64,000 bases of DNA from Adiantum capillus-veneris. Lineage: Eukaryota; Streptophyta; Polypodiopsida; Polypodiales; Pteridaceae. The stretch spans positions 103,691,811-103,755,810 of the forward strand of contig CM043947.1 of NCBI GenBank assembly GCA_014529385.2, written 5' to 3'. Made by a program: the position numbers and the translations under genes. Below the pieces are notes generated by a model, which made no database searches, was not told the DNA's origin, and worked only from the letters and a program-made list of their open reading frames with translations. Positions within the stretch are counted from its first letter, which is position 1. Every line of letters starts with the position of its first letter. This document shows, piece by piece, positions 45,401 through 55,940 of the stretch.

Positions 45401-46427
45401 CATAATCTTTAGTAGCCACATATGATGTAAACCACTCTTTGTGTGGAGAAACATGTAAAGATGCCCCTGAGTCGATAATCCAATCACTCATAGCATGTCC
45501 ATCCTCTGCAGTCAAGAAAACAGAATCAAGATTGCTTGTAAGGAAGATGTCACCAGCTGCTATACCAGAATCACTGTCTGAACCAGATCCTGTGACATTC
45601 ACCTCTTCAATCTTCACTGAACTCTTCTTTTCATCTTGCTCAGAACTCTTTGTTTTTCCTTTTTCTTGTTTCCACTTTGTACAGTCTCGCTTCATGTGAC
45701 CCTTCTTGCCACAATGGTAGCATTCTATGTCATCCTTTGACTTCGAATCACGAGACTTACTTCGGTTTTGTGCCTTCTTACCCTTCTTCTCTTTAAACTG
45801 TTGTCTCCCTCGAACAACCAAAGCACTATTGCCTTTGCCTTTGTCAATGTTCTTCCTGTTCACTTCCTCTGTGAGCAAGCTGCCTTCTACATTGGCACTT
45901 GTAAGACCTTCTGGCGCGACAGAATTACTTAACGCTGTACGAAAAGTATCCCAACTGTCTGGCAAAGTGATTAAGAGAAACATAGCCTTCACTGAATCTG
46001 GAAAGACTATCTCCTGTGCTGTTAACTGGCTGAAAATTGTGTGAAATTCATTCAGATGATTTGACATGGCTGTCCCTTCCTTCATCTTCAAATCCACCAA
46101 TTTCTTGAGCCAGTAAATCTGAGAAGCAGCACTTTGTTTCTCGTACATACCACATAGCTTTTGCCATACGCCATACGCTGTAGTCTCTTCTGCTACGTTG
46201 AAGTAAACATTTTCTACCAGTGTCAGCATGATTGTGGAACAAGCTAACTCGTCAAGCTCTTCCCACTCATCTTCAGCCATACCTTCTGGTCTCTCCCCTT
46301 TGAGCTTCAGTGGCTTCACTTGTTTTTTCTGCACCAAAACCTGCCAAATCTGCTTCTTCCAGAATGGAAAGTTTGTGCCATCTAGCTTCTTTATGTTGTA
46401 AAGAGTCTCACTTTGAGAAGATGCCAT
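42462..46427 (-). CDS. Copia gag-pol polyprotein, intact
   Basis: 1321 codons from the Met at 46427 (MASSQSETLYNIKKLDGTNF), the usual start of such gags; the frame is open up to 46556, so 43 more residues are possible. Domains: gag (1-225), CCHC knuckle CYHCGKKGHMKRDC near 240, protease WIIDSGASLHVSP near 318, integrase zinc module from HRRLGHMSKRG near 445 to CEHCVYGKQ, core with LVHSDLCGP (about 500), RTDNGGEY (about 570) and NGVAERMNR (about 603), RT with MDVKTAFLHGDL and ILYVDDMLIAG (about 1003), RNase H with YTDSDYAGD, STTEAEYVAANEA and YCDSQSAIQLA, ending at HCRELLGIG. All catalytic residues I can place are present. This ORF could supply every protein needed for transposition in the particle and nucleus. 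Confidence 0.95.
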   Translation of the reverse strand: MASSQSETLYNIKKLDGTNFPFWKKQIWQVLVQKKQVKPLKLKGERPEGMAEDEWEELDELACSTIMLTLVENVYFNVAEETTAYGVWQKLCGMYEKQSAASQIYWLKKLVDLKMKEGTAMSNHLNEFHTIFSQLTAQEIVFPDSVKAMFLLITLPDSWDTFRTALSNSVAPEGLTSANVEGSLLTEEVNRKNIDKGKGNSALVVRGRQQFKEKKGKKAQNRSKSRDSKSKDDIECYHCGKKGHMKRDCTKWKQEKGKTKSSEQDEKKSSVKIEEVNVTGSGSDSDSGIAAGDIFLTSNLDSVFLTAEDGHAMSDWIIDSGASLHVSPHKEWFTSYVATKDYVRLGNEQVCDILGVGDVQLKFQNGSSLWLNNVRHVPAIRKSLISTGKLDDAGYVTVFGSSAWKISKGSMTIAHGSKSGTLYTLHVSEVKNHVINVIEQQSVSLWHRRLGHMSKRGMEILSHYGYLPGFSFQDFEFCEHCVYGKQTQEPHKSKRNRRDERLALVHSDLCGPMPSLSLGGAAYFCTFIDDYSRKVWVYFLKHKDEVLKVFKTFLQLVENQSGQKLKCLRTDNGGEYVSKAFQDFCEAKGIKRELTAPYNPSQNGVAERMNRTIQEKVRSMLSNAELPDGFWAEAVATAVHLINRSPSRVLDKSAVAEMLWAGKAPSYKHLRVFGCEAFSHIPKEFRNKLEPKSKKCIFLGYGESGEMGYRRWDPESRKLIRSNDVHFNEAKFHAKPEKTEEIRRVVFREDGPSASTSRQHGQAQEQPIVAREAESIVVRRSERVSKPPDRYVPSLNYVMLTDCGEPSCYKEALQVVDSKKWQLAMQSEMTALHKNQTWKLVKLPQGKKALPCKWVYRYKITAHDSQPKYKARLVAKGFKQEQGIDFDEVFSPVVKMTTLRCFLALVAILDLVLHQMDVKTAFLHGDLDVEIYMQQPEGFVEKGMEHLVCQLLKSLYGLKQSPRAWYHKFHQFMLSQGYKRSEFDRYLYTKKAKDGSWLILILYVDDMLIAGKHLEEISALKSKMAKSFDMKDMGEASHILGMRIERNRSKKLIWLSQTEYIDKVLQRFNMEKGKALSVPLPPYVKLSKQDCPVSEEEKAEMDKIPYASAVGSLMYAMIATRPVIAFAVGVVSRYMSNPGKKHWEAVKGIMRYLKHTKSMRICYGSQDLSVRGYTDSDYAGDLDKRRSTSGYVFTLAGGAISWQSRLQDCVTQSTTEAEYVAANEACKEAIWLGRLVADLGINADMPELYCDSQSAIQLAKNPVFHSKTKHIDVKYHFIREVLEDKHIQLLKIHTKDNPADLLTKGLPGEGFVHCRELLGIG

Positions 46428-46790
46428 ATCTGCCAAACTGTTTACTCCTGAGAAAAATCCGGCAGAGTTTCCCCTGTAAACTGGCCTCTGGTCTATAGAT
46501 GATGCTCTGAAGACTAATGAGTGATGTATGTCGATGCCGATATTGATGTCGGCCACCTCCTGCTTGCCAATCTACACAAGACGGATTTCTTTGCGGCTGA
46601 AATCTATCTTCTGCTGTAGTGCTCAGAACGAAATTCTGAGGGCATAAACGGCTTCGAAAGGGGGGTAAAACCACAGGTCACCTACTGGAAACGCTCCCGG
46701 AACGCCGAGTGTGAATTTTCGAACTCCGGATCCAGAATCTGCCGGAAAAGTGCGCGCGTGCGCGATTGCGCAAAACCGCACTGTACCAAG

Positions 46791-46802
46791 GCTCTGATAC
46801 CA
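46791..46802 (-). promoter_or_regulatory. Copia primer-binding site (initiator tRNA-Met)
   Basis: Minus strand TGGTATCAGAGC, two bases behind the 5' LTR end. Confidence 0.95.
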
Positions 46803-46804
46803 AT

Positions 46805-47023
46805 TGAAGTCACGGAGCAGAGCGTGGGTCGACTCTCTCACACACACACACACACAGTGAGCTTACACAGTATAGTACGTAGAGAACTGTTAGAAGGGTT
46901 ATCTCCCAATACCTTAGTATTCACAAAGTATAAGTTAGTATATACAAAGAGTTAGAGGTAAGTGAGTTAGGTGGGCGGCCAACCATATCCGCATAAGAGG
47001 CCACTTGGGCTTTAATCCCAACA
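46805..47023 (-). repeat. Copia 5' LTR
   Basis: 219 bp. On the minus strand it runs from TGTTGGGATT at 47023 to ACTTCA at 46805, followed by the PBS. Confidence 0.92.
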
Positions 47024-47101
47024 CACACTTCATAGCGAAACCTCTTTACCTCGATGCACAACCGGCAAATTTCCGCTCTCTAGCGGGATCACCCCAAAGG
47101 A

Positions 47102-48304
47102 TGATGGAGCAAAAGATGCCATGCTTACACTCACACAACCAGACAACCCAACACCACACAAGCAATTTTCTTAAATTCCAACCCACACACCACTTCTCAA
47201 GAGATCAATAAAAACACTACCCACAAGCTCAATTCAAACTCCAAACGCCTCGACCTACAAGCCCTTGCCTGCCCGCAGACACTACAAGGTGAGTTGAGTT
47301 GATCAACACTTGAAATCACACTTGATGGTGACCAAAATATACAAGAAAAACCATCAAAAACTAAAAAACTCCAGCCACAAAAGGCCTCTCTCAAGCCATT
47401 TCAAAAGCTTCACCAAACTCCACTCTGTTGGACTCTTTGGAGTAGCGCCAACCCTAATGGCACTGATACAGGGTCACATAGTCTTGTAGAAAGCCGCACC
47501 TTCTTCCCTCGATTGCTGGCACACACATATTCATGGAAACCTCAAAACTTCCATAGACTCTCCCAAGTGAAAAATTGAAGAGAGAAAGCTCTCATTCACT
47601 CCTCCACACACTCGAAAACAGGTTGCGAACACGACGGGACTGCACTAGACCACTTGTAGGAACCCTGCTTCCTCCCACACAACAGAGAGGTGAAAGTGCC
47701 AAGACTTGGCTTCAAAACGACTCCCTCAGCTGGAACACTCACGGCACCGTGAAAGATGTGGCAAGTTGCAGACTTTTCACACCTTTTTTGACCATTTTTG
47801 ACCCTTGGCGGGCATTTTTCGTGGGAAAAACCCCATACGGACTCCAAAATTCACCAAATTTTGCACGCTTGATCCTTGATACCCGAATCACTTTTCCAAC
47901 TCCCCACATTCCATTTTTGACCACTTCTAGATTGGTGCACGCATCATCGCAGATCAGGCACCGTAAATAGACAGTTACTGCATGTCTCAAACTTCTTGGG
48001 CGGGATGAGAGTGCCCACACTTGTCACTTGCATTATTTACATTCTATAAAGCTCAAACACATTCTCTACAGCCAAAATAAGCCACCTAGAACCATATCCA
48101 TGGCCTCGATACCCTATCCAAGCCTGTAAACGTGTCCGACTGCTGCTGGCATGCAAACCTGACTATTCACAATGTGTACACGTTGCATCTTTTTTAAAAC
48201 TTGAAACCACTTCGCAAAGCTCCCAAATGCATGTATTTACATCCTTTTGTACATATGACCATGCATATACACGCTACTTTGTACACGCCAAAAGCGGTCT
48301 ATCA
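47102..48304 (-). repeat. Element E: 5' LTR
   Basis: 1203 bp, the longer partner of 35824-36936. On the minus strand it starts TGATAGACCGC at 48304 and ends at 47102. The 73 bases between it and the copia target duplication are the E leader; a PBS matching a known tRNA was not recognised there. Confidence 0.85.
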
Positions 48305-48830
48305 ACGGCTTGGGACACATGTTCCATGCACGAACACGCATCATTGCTTGAATATATCTCACACTATCGGGATGTTATCCTCAAGTTGGAAGGGTTAGAT
48401 ACCTTTCAGAAAGTACGTGGGTTTATCCGTGGTTTGACGCCAGAGCTTAAGAAGCACGTCAAGACTCAGGACCCTAAAACACTTGAGGAGGCCATAGTGA
48501 GAGCCCATATTTATGATGATCTAGATGAAAAGAAGTCACATAGTAATGACGTGCTTGCTAATACACATGGTAATACACACACACAACATGGGCACAATAA
48601 AAGGAAATTTCTAGTAGCCAATTTTGAAGCAGCTAAAAAACCCAAGGGGTCTTGAGGGCCTCTCTCTTATGAGGAATTTGAGAAGGCTAAAAAAGAGAAG
48701 TTATGCTTTCAATGCTTGGGAAGCGGCCATGGAAAAAAGGATTGTCCCTAGGGGAAATCTGCCGCTCAAGGCAAGGAAAAGCAGTGCACACAATGTAGCT
48801 ACTCCCTCTTGAGTCCTCCTCACATTTCTC
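48305..48830 (+). pseudogene. Chromovirus F gag, 3' part
   Basis: Resumes gag behind E: AWDTCSMHEHASLLEYISHY, LEGLDTFQKVRGFIRGLTPE, TLEEAIVRAHIYDDLDEKKS. A stop at 48654 is followed in the same or a near frame by the CCHC knuckle LCFQCLGSGHGKKDCP (about 48697-48750), with all four ligands present. Confidence 0.8.
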
Positions 48831-48914
48831 CAAGGTGGAGGTAACACACAGCGAGGTGGTGCATGAATGCTGTATCACAACTTCCATGTTGCAATAGACC
48901 TTTGGTCCACATGA

Positions 48915-49647
48915 GTTAGTGCGTATGCTCGGATCTATTGAAGGACACAAGGTACGTATCTTGGTAGATGACGGTGCTACTCACAATTTCATTAACTACG
49001 GATTAGTGAAAAAACTCAAATTGTCCCAAACTCCGAGTTCCCACCTCTACAAGGTAGCAATGATGAACGGTTATGATGGCGAAGTATAGGATACTCAAGT
49101 CAGAGTTGTACCGTTGGAAATTCAAGGCTATTCCACATCCTTGGATTTCCAAGTTATGAAATTGGACCGGGCAGATGTGGTACTTGGTAGAGAATGGTTG
49201 CATAGCCTAGGACCATCACTGAAGCATAGCTACGAGCACAACACTTTGATGTTTGAATCCCATGGCACACATGTGTTGTTGTTAGGAGAGAAGGATGTGC
49301 CTTCCTCACCACTAATATGTACAGCAGAGCTTATGAAGCTCACTTCTGATAATGAAATAGAAGAAGTTTTCTTGTGTTACTCATTGTGCCATTTTATTTC
49401 CAATGTTGAATCTATTGACCATTCCTCAACAGCGCATGATTCTCTCTCATCTCTTCCAGCAATGGTTAACTCTCAACAAGCAAAGGTTGCTAGTCAGTTA
49501 AAAGATTTATTAATGGAATTTCACGATGTTTTTCCTAATGATTTTCCATCAAGATTACCGCCAACACAATCTGTGCAACATGGCATATACGTGGTTGCAG
49601 GCAGTAAACCAGTTAGTAAACCACCCTGTAGAATGAGTTATTTTTAA
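48915..49647 (+). pseudogene. Chromovirus F protease and start of RT
   Basis: Protease: VRILVDDGATHNFINYGLVK with catalytic Asp-Asp-Gly (about 48955-49010) and DVVLGREWLHSLGPSLKHSY (about 49175). A stop near 49089 breaks it. The linker to RT (DLLMEFHDVFPNDFPSRLPP) is open to the stop at 49647. Confidence 0.8.
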
Positions 49648-50885
49648 GCTGCTGAGGTGGAATGTCAGCTTGCTGACTATCTTAGCAGAGGGTCTATTCA
49701 ATCGAGTTCTTCACCATGGGCTTCTCCTATCCTATTAGTAAAGAAAAAGGATAGTAGTATGTGCATGTGCGTAATACTATATTAAATACAGTCACTATTA
49801 AGAACAAGTACTATATTAAATACAGTCACTATTAAGAACAAGTACCCATTACCACGCGTGGATGAGTTGTTTGACAAGCTCACTCATGCTCGCATTTTTA
49901 CGAAGATAGACTTGCGATCGGCAGGCTATCACCGAGTACATATTTGACTTGCTGATATACCCAAAACTTTATTCCAAACAAGATTTAGACATTACGAGTT
50001 TTTGGTTATGCCTTTTGGTTTAACCAATGCACCCGCAACATTCATGACACTCATGGATAGTGTCTTGAGATCGTCCTTGGGCAAATTTGTTATTGTTTTT
50101 CACAATGACATTCTTGTATACAGTGCTTCTGAGGAAGAGCACTTGCAGCATCTGAGGCAGGTGTTTGAATTGCTACGAGCAAACAATTTATATGCCAAAG
50201 AATCAAAGTGTGACTTTTTCAAGGAGGAAATCCACTATCTAGGGCATGTTATCTCAGCTATTGGGCTACACATGGGAAAATCCAAAGTGGATACCATTCA
50301 GAGGTGGCCTTGTCCTAAAAATCTAGAAGAGTTACATATTTTCTCGGGATTTGCTGGTTTTTATCGACGATTCGTTAAAGAGTATGCTAATATTGCTGTT
50401 CCAATGACGGACCAACTGAAGGACAAAGGAAAAACCTTCGAGTGGGGGGCCGCTCAACCACAAATTTTTGATTCACTCAAGGATGCAATAGCTGCAGCTC
50501 CTATTCTAGCTATTGTGGATCCTTTGAAGCCATTCATTTTGGAAACGGATGCTAGTAACCGTGCTATTGGAGAAGTTCTTCTATATGAGGGGAGGTCAAT
50601 TGCATTTGAAAGCAAGAAGTTTGATTCAGCACAATAGAATTATTCTGCTTATGAACACGAACTCTACACAATAGTGTCTACCTTAAAGACACTGAGGCAT
50701 TATTTGTATGGAGCTCAGTTTGAGATTGTGTTTGACCACGAAAGCATAAAATGGTTTACAAAACAAACCGACTTGTAGGGTTGAAAGGCCAGGTGGGATG
50801 AGAGTCTTCAGGAGTATGACGCAAAGCTCCGGTATCATAAAGGACAATACAATGTGGTGGCTCATGCTCTTAGTCATATGCCTTA
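49648..50885 (+). pseudogene. Chromovirus F RT and RNase H
   Basis: [15 protein letters not shown], then a 34-bp tandem duplication (49775-49808, 49809-49842) shifts the frame. [60 protein letters not shown] follow; the palm motif F-x-DD is FHND, so the first Asp is Asn. RNase H: LETDASNRAIGEVLLYEGRS, NYSAYEHELYTIVSTLKTLR, KGQYNVVAHALSHMP. Stops at 50635 and later. Confidence 0.8.
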
Positions 50886-51835
50886 GATCAATTCTCTTTT
50901 GTTCATGGAACTTTGTAGTGAATTTTTGGATTCTCTGAAGGGCAAATATGAGCATGATGATGCATACTCCAAAGTGTGGAGCCATGTGCAAATGAGGTAT
51001 CCTTTTTACTCCAATGCTAGTAGTGTGTTGTTAACCTCCACACACAATTCTCCTCTGTCGAATGATGAACTGCAATGATGGAAGAATTTTTTCATCGATA
51101 ATGGGTACCTACTCCACAAGGGGAGAGTTTGTGTACCGACGAACACGGACATTCAACGCCAAACTATTTATGAATGTCATGACAGTCCAAGTGCAGGGCA
51201 CCCGGGTATTAAAGATATTTATACTCTCGTAAGATGACAATTTTACTAGCCAGGTTTACTTGGATTTGTTCAAGATTATGTCTTACATTGCCAAAAATGT
51301 CAAGTTAATAAAGCAGAGCGCTTGAAGGCAGGAGGAATCTTACATCCTTTGGAAATTCCCAGTGGGAAAGTATCTCTATGGATTTTATTGTGGGTTTACC
51401 AACCATTGTACAAGGTCATGGCTCAGTATGGGTGGTCGTAGACCGGTTGACTAAGCTATGCAAGTTTATTCCAATCAAGGCGACCATAAAGACTCCAAAA
51501 TTAGCTAAGTTATTTGTAAACAATCTATACAAGTTGTATGGATTGCCAAGTAGCATTTTGAGTGATTGTGATCCCAAGTTTAACAATCATTTTTGGAGGG
51601 ATGTATTTAAACGATTGGGTACACAACTTAACCTCAGTACAACAGATAATCCAGAAACGGACGATCAAGCTGAATGAGTTAACCAAGTGCTAGAGGATAT
51701 GCTACGAGCATACATTAGCAAGAAACAAACAAACTGGGAAGAGTATCTACCTCTTCTTGAGTTTGCTTACTCGCTCGTCAGAATGTTCGACAAGTGCAGG
51801 ATCGGTATAAGAAGTACGTTGATGAGAAACGTTGG
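50886..51835 (+). pseudogene. Chromovirus F integrase, N-terminal and core, internally deleted
   Basis: A zinc module with stops (about 51160-51310, ECHDSPSAGHPG and YVLHCQKCQVNK) precedes the core SMDFIVGLPTIVQGHGSVWV, VVDRLTKLCKFIPIKATIKT, ILSDCDPKFNNHFWRDVFKR and NWEEYLPLLEFAYS. Next comes VRQVQDRYKKYVDEKRW, which in complete chromoviruses lies about 80 residues further, so a stretch is deleted at about 51775. At 51836 element J interrupts. Confidence 0.75.
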
Positions 51836-52539
51836 TGTAACGTCTCTAACCCCGACCAAAAAGAGCACCATTGTACCATGGAATAAACATAATGAAAAAA
51901 GTTACTATTTTTAGCAGTTTTCCAAATTCTGTCAGTGCCATGATGTTTAGAATGTTATAAAGCTTCAAAATGTGAATTAAAATAATTTTTATGAAAATTT
52001 TTCAAAAATAGTAAGTTTTTGGTCGCCCGACCCGTCTAGTTTTGACCGTCTCAAAAAACTGCACCTGTACCCCGAATTTGAAAAAATGCATTTTCGGACC
52101 CCGAGGGCTGCTAAATATGGAAGGTACTCGGACAGACACACCTTAGTTATAGCTTAGTATAGCAATTTATGGCATCAAATTCCGACTCGTATGGCCCGTT
52201 TTAGCCTAAAACCAATTTTTCCTAAGGTTGAGCGGGGAGGCACCTGGGCTCGAGGTTGTGTGGGAACACGTCCCAGGCCACTCAGAGTCTGCTTTAGCAG
52301 CTAGGGGATGCCCTCTCTTCTTGTGGGAGTTGTGGGAGAGTTTCCAAGCTTGAGAGTGAGTGTGAGAGTCAGTTACACTAGCTAACTGGACACTTGGTAG
52401 GCATGTAACTGGACTTGTCATGCATAAGTGGAGTAGCTCTCAGATGCAAATAGCAAGCCAAATCGATTTTCAGCATGGAGAGGCCTATTTAAGAGTGTAC
52501 TCACACACACACACACACACACATATGCTCATACACCCA

Positions 52540-52622
<83 letters not shown>

Positions 52623-53479
52623 CTTGGGGAGGTGCTTCCGGCACACATAGTTTTTGGAGAAGAAGCAAAGGAGGGAAGTGCTGCCCGATTCTCATCTTGA
52701 GAATTCCATTGGATCAGAAATTCGAGTGGATTTCAGCCCCTAATCACGGTAATATCAATTTAATTGATGCTTTTCTGCAAATCTCTTCATCATTCTCTTA
52801 ATTCCTCATTTACTCTGCTTAATCATAGGTATATTTCTCAATAGTTGCTCTCTAATTCTCCATATCATTATTCTATTACATAATCATCATCCAATAGTTA
52901 ATTATGTAAGCAATTAACCTCTCCTAATCCTAGATTAATGCATGATTAGTAAGCGGAAATCTTCTGCTAGTCGGCATAGTAATTAATTGTCAAACCTGTA
53001 ATGATGTGGATTCGGTTAATTTCATTCTATTACCACACAATATTGGTGTAGCTAAGTTAGATTCAATTTATTCATAGATTAGGATGTATTAATCCTAATA
53101 TATGAATAAATTAAGGAAAATTAATCCGTCATTAAGCCACTAAAAAGCGAATTTTCTCTCACCTATGCATATGGTAATTCTACATCTTTCTACTTGCATT
53201 AAGAAGGTGATTGAGCAGATCTAGTTCATCTCTCTAGTAATTTGATTAGTAAAATTCTGAAATTCTTAATTACCTAGGCCAAGTGCTTAACTTTAGAGCC
53301 AGTTCCCATAGGACAAGTAAAGTATTACCCATAAAATTACTAGGTCTCGAAGGAAAAATCTAACCCTCTTGCATAAGGAGGATTGTTCAATGATTCTAAT
53401 ATGCCATTTGGATTGTTATGATGCTTTCGAACCTTAGATCTTTTCTTCAAGTTTATCATTTAAAGTAGTGAGTATAAAA

Positions 53480-53620
53480 TGGCCCCGGCTAAGAGAACTC
53501 GCTTCGGTGGTGCCCACGACCGCGAGGCGGGAACGAGCAATGTGAATGGAAAAGGAAAAGCTCCCATGGATGTACAAGCACCGGCCATCTCACGAGCCAT
53601 TGACGAAGAAATGGAAAAGG
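53480..53620 (+). pseudogene. Element J: short gag-like first exon
   Basis: ATG at 53480 opens about 47 codons (MAPAKRTRFGGAHDREAG and KGKAPMDVQAP), ending at a good splice donor, AAG|GTAGGT near 53620. N-terminal basic, low-complexity text of this kind begins gag proteins of some Ty3/gypsy elements. No continuation was found. Confidence 0.35.
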
Positions 53621-54000
53621 TAGGTCGCAATTTTATTCAAGTTGTTTAATTTAACATTGCATATGTTTAACTAGGAAAGAACATATCCCCAAACATGTTG
53701 GAGAAATCCGACGGAAATCTCGGCATTTGAATTCATTTGTATATTAAAGTCTAAAGTAGGAAAGAAATGATTGACGGATATACTGTTTGCAATAGGAAAG
53801 AATGTCTGCTAAGGAAAATTTAGCTCGACATGTTCATTCTATTTCCAATGTTGAATTAGTCATGAACCCCCTCCTGATCTCACAGGGGGCAGAGTTCCTG
53901 GTTAAGGGCTCTTGAATCCACGACTTCTGGTTAAGCGATGGATACCCACGACTTGCTTTCTATGAGGTGGGAACCCACGTTTTGCTTTCTATGCGGTGGG

Positions 54001-54788
54001 TGTTAGGAAATGAGACGTAGCTAAATAGATAATTGAGTAGATTACTTAATGGAGGGAGACAGATTTACATACACGAGATTATAGAGTAGAGTGAGAGAGA
54101 GAGAGTACACACGATATACGTGGTTCAACCAATGTGGGCTACGTCCACGGGAAAGCAGCCACTCAATGGCTTTAGTACTTCAAAACAAAAAGTAGTTTAC
54201 AAAGGGATTATACCCTTAATGGAGCTCCCGCCTTTCTTCACTCTCACCACCTCACACTCACCTTGTTGCATCAACTTCACACTATGAAATGTGTGTAGAA
54301 ATGGCCTCCTTTTATAGGCCAAAAGGGCTGCCCTCTCTTATGAGAAGCAGTCATGTGTAGCCGTCCTTGTGCGAATAAGTCCAAATCGGACCCTCCAATC
54401 CGCCCATGTGTGGCCGCCCTTGAGAAGACAAATCCGCTTTTGAATTCGGCCACCGGCCCACCGGCCATTGACTTCCGACCACCGGCCACCGGCCATTAAC
54501 TACCGGCCACTGACCAACCGACCGGTTGTTTTCCGACCACTTTTCGGCCGCCGTCCGGCCATAATATTCCGGCGAAAAGGAATATTCCGACGAGGGGGGA
54601 AAAAAAGTATCGGGGGCCTCCGCCCCCGAGGCCCCTAAAGTTGCCCCTGATTCTTGTCCGTGAAAATTTTGGTTTCCGGTGAGTGATTTACCTTCACGCA
54701 CGATGGCTTCTCCTCATAATGGGGGCCTTACAAATGTGCGCTTTTACCACAAAAAATTACAAGGGTAAATCAGGCTCCATACTTAACA
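54001..54788 (-). mobile_element. Solo copia-type LTR inside J
   Basis: 788 bp with ends TGTTAGG...CTTAACA and the target duplication GTGGG at 53996-54000 and 54789-54793. On the minus strand a TATA box (TATAAAA, 54316-54310) is followed by CCGTGGACGTAGCCC and AACCACGTATATCG, a signature common in plant copia LTRs. (GA)n at 54085-54103. It arose by recombination between two LTRs or is a minimal element. Confidence 0.8.
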
Positions 54789-55499
54789 GTGGGAATGTCT
54801 ATGTCGTGCTTTCTATGCGGTGGACATACCTAGTTGTATGGGCAGCTAGGCGACAACGGGAGAAGTAAACTCTCGCTGGAGGGGGGATGTTGTACCTCCA
54901 GAACATTGGAACTTTAATGAATAAGTTTGAGTAAAATTTTTACTAGAGTTTCTGTCTTGGTGCCGCTTTGCAATACTGATTGAAGGGCTGTCTTAACGAA
55001 CCTTGTGAATTGGAATCTAATCAAGGAACTTATATGTTGAACAACCATTGTGGTAGTAATTAGGACACACAAAGAAGTGTGAGTGTGGGGGTGGAAAGTG
55101 GGGGCTTGGTTCAGGTTGCCAATGCCTATGAGAAGGGTGGTCCCGATTGGTCGGGAACTCTCTGTCCCCATAGTGTTTAAATCGACACTAGTATTACTCA
55201 TTGCCCCTAGAGCGGCGAAGTCTCAAGTGTACGTGCCTCTGAAACGTGAGAAAAAAGGCACTCGGGATTTCTCTCTTCTTGGAAGGTGGGTCTTAGGATC
55301 GCTAAATAAGTTAATCACGCTTCGCCTGTGAGGTGGAGCTAGATCTTGTTGCTAGTTGGCTCGAACTCAATTCACTTGTGATGAGAGATCGTCTGCTAGA
55401 TGAACCCTGAACCACTTTGTTTGCTTTCGCTATAGATCTAGTGGCCACCAGGTTTACCATCAAATCCGTTGTTTGAGACGGCAGGGTGGGGACCTCACA

Positions 55500-55940
55500 G
55501 TTGGCAAGTTACCTTTGAGGAAGGGGAAGAGGCCTTTCATGATACTCAAGCACCTAAATACTAGGCCAGCACCTAAATAATCTCCAAACTATTGTGGGCC
55601 TTTCATGATACTCAAGCGAGTTGGTGATCATGCTTACAAACTCTCATTATCAACACACTCTCGTGTCCATCCGGTATTTGATGTAAGCCGTTCATGTAAA
55701 CGATTACATGGGGACAACAATGTCATTGACCAACAGATTTTGGTCGACTTTCTTGAACCTCCTACCCCACTGCATGAACCTAAATGAATTCTTGTCATGA
55801 TTTACGTACGCATCATCATGTACGTCGTCAAGCTTTAATCAAGTGGAAAGATGAACCTAAAGAAGGTGCCACTTGGGAAAACATTAGTATTCTTAAGAAG
55901 AAGTTTCCCACTTTTGTTTTCAAGGACAAAAACACTTCTC
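55500..55940 (+). pseudogene. Chromovirus F integrase end and chromodomain
   Basis: Behind J, QVTFEEGEEAFHDTQ continues the KRW end at 51835. VGDHAYKLSLSTHSRVHPVF, DVSRSCKRLHGDNNVIDQQI (55605-55787) is the integrase C-terminal domain. After a frame change the chromodomain reads VKWKDEPKEGATWENISILK, KKFPTFVFKDKNTSPRGE (about 55840-55953). A short scrambled repeat of TTTCATGATACTCAAG occurs at 55533 and 55600. Confidence 0.8.

Larger units (their letters stand above)
42161..47023 (-). mobile_element. Complete Ty1/copia element (Tork-like), inserted in E
   Basis: LTRs 42161-42377 and 46805-47023, target duplication CACAC at 42156-42160 and 47024-47028, PBS, PPT and one unbroken polyprotein ORF. 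LTRs differ by about seven substitutions and one AC unit (about 97% identity), so it is young next to its hosts. Domain order gag-protease-integrase-RT-RNase H defines Ty1/copia; the Tork assignment is by general resemblance. Confidence 0.95.
35824..48304 (-). mobile_element. Ty3/gypsy element E with dual RNase H, inserted in F gag
   Basis: LTRs at 35824-36936 and 47102-48304, both with plus-strand ends TGATGGAGC and GGTCTATCA. The target ACGG is repeated at 35820-35823 and 48305-48308; a fifth base (G/A) differs. Minus-strand order: 5' LTR, leader, [copia insertion], gag, protease, RT, RNase H, second archaeal-type RNase H, integrase, PPT, 3' LTR. The second RNase H is the mark of the Tat group of plant gypsy elements. 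The LTRs differ by an indel of about 70 bases and many substitutions, so the insertion is old. Confidence 0.85.
51836..55499. mobile_element. Element J, 3.66 kb non-autonomous insertion in F integrase
   Basis: Ends TGTAACGTCTC and GGACCTCACA (TG...CA), flanked by GTTGG at 51831-51835 and 55500-55504; removing it restores F integrase. I could not find a pair of LTRs inside. Contents: a TATA-like TATTTAA near 52488, (AC)n at 52502-52523 and 52544-52619, an intron-like A/T-rich stretch with AATCACG|GTAATATC near 52745, a short ORF at 53480, a minisatellite around 53930-54000, a solo LTR (54001-54788) and a purine run GGAGGGGGGA followed by TGTTGTACC at 54878-54893. Likely a LARD-like or chimeric retroelement; that is inference. 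Confidence 0.7.

Noticed and set aside
52500-52700. Cys-Val and Thr-His rich small ORFs
   Set aside because: Translation of (AC)n microsatellites.
54888-55499. 3' LTR of element J starting TGTTGTACC behind a purine run
   Set aside because: Its start does not match the start of J at 51836, so an LTR pair is not supported.
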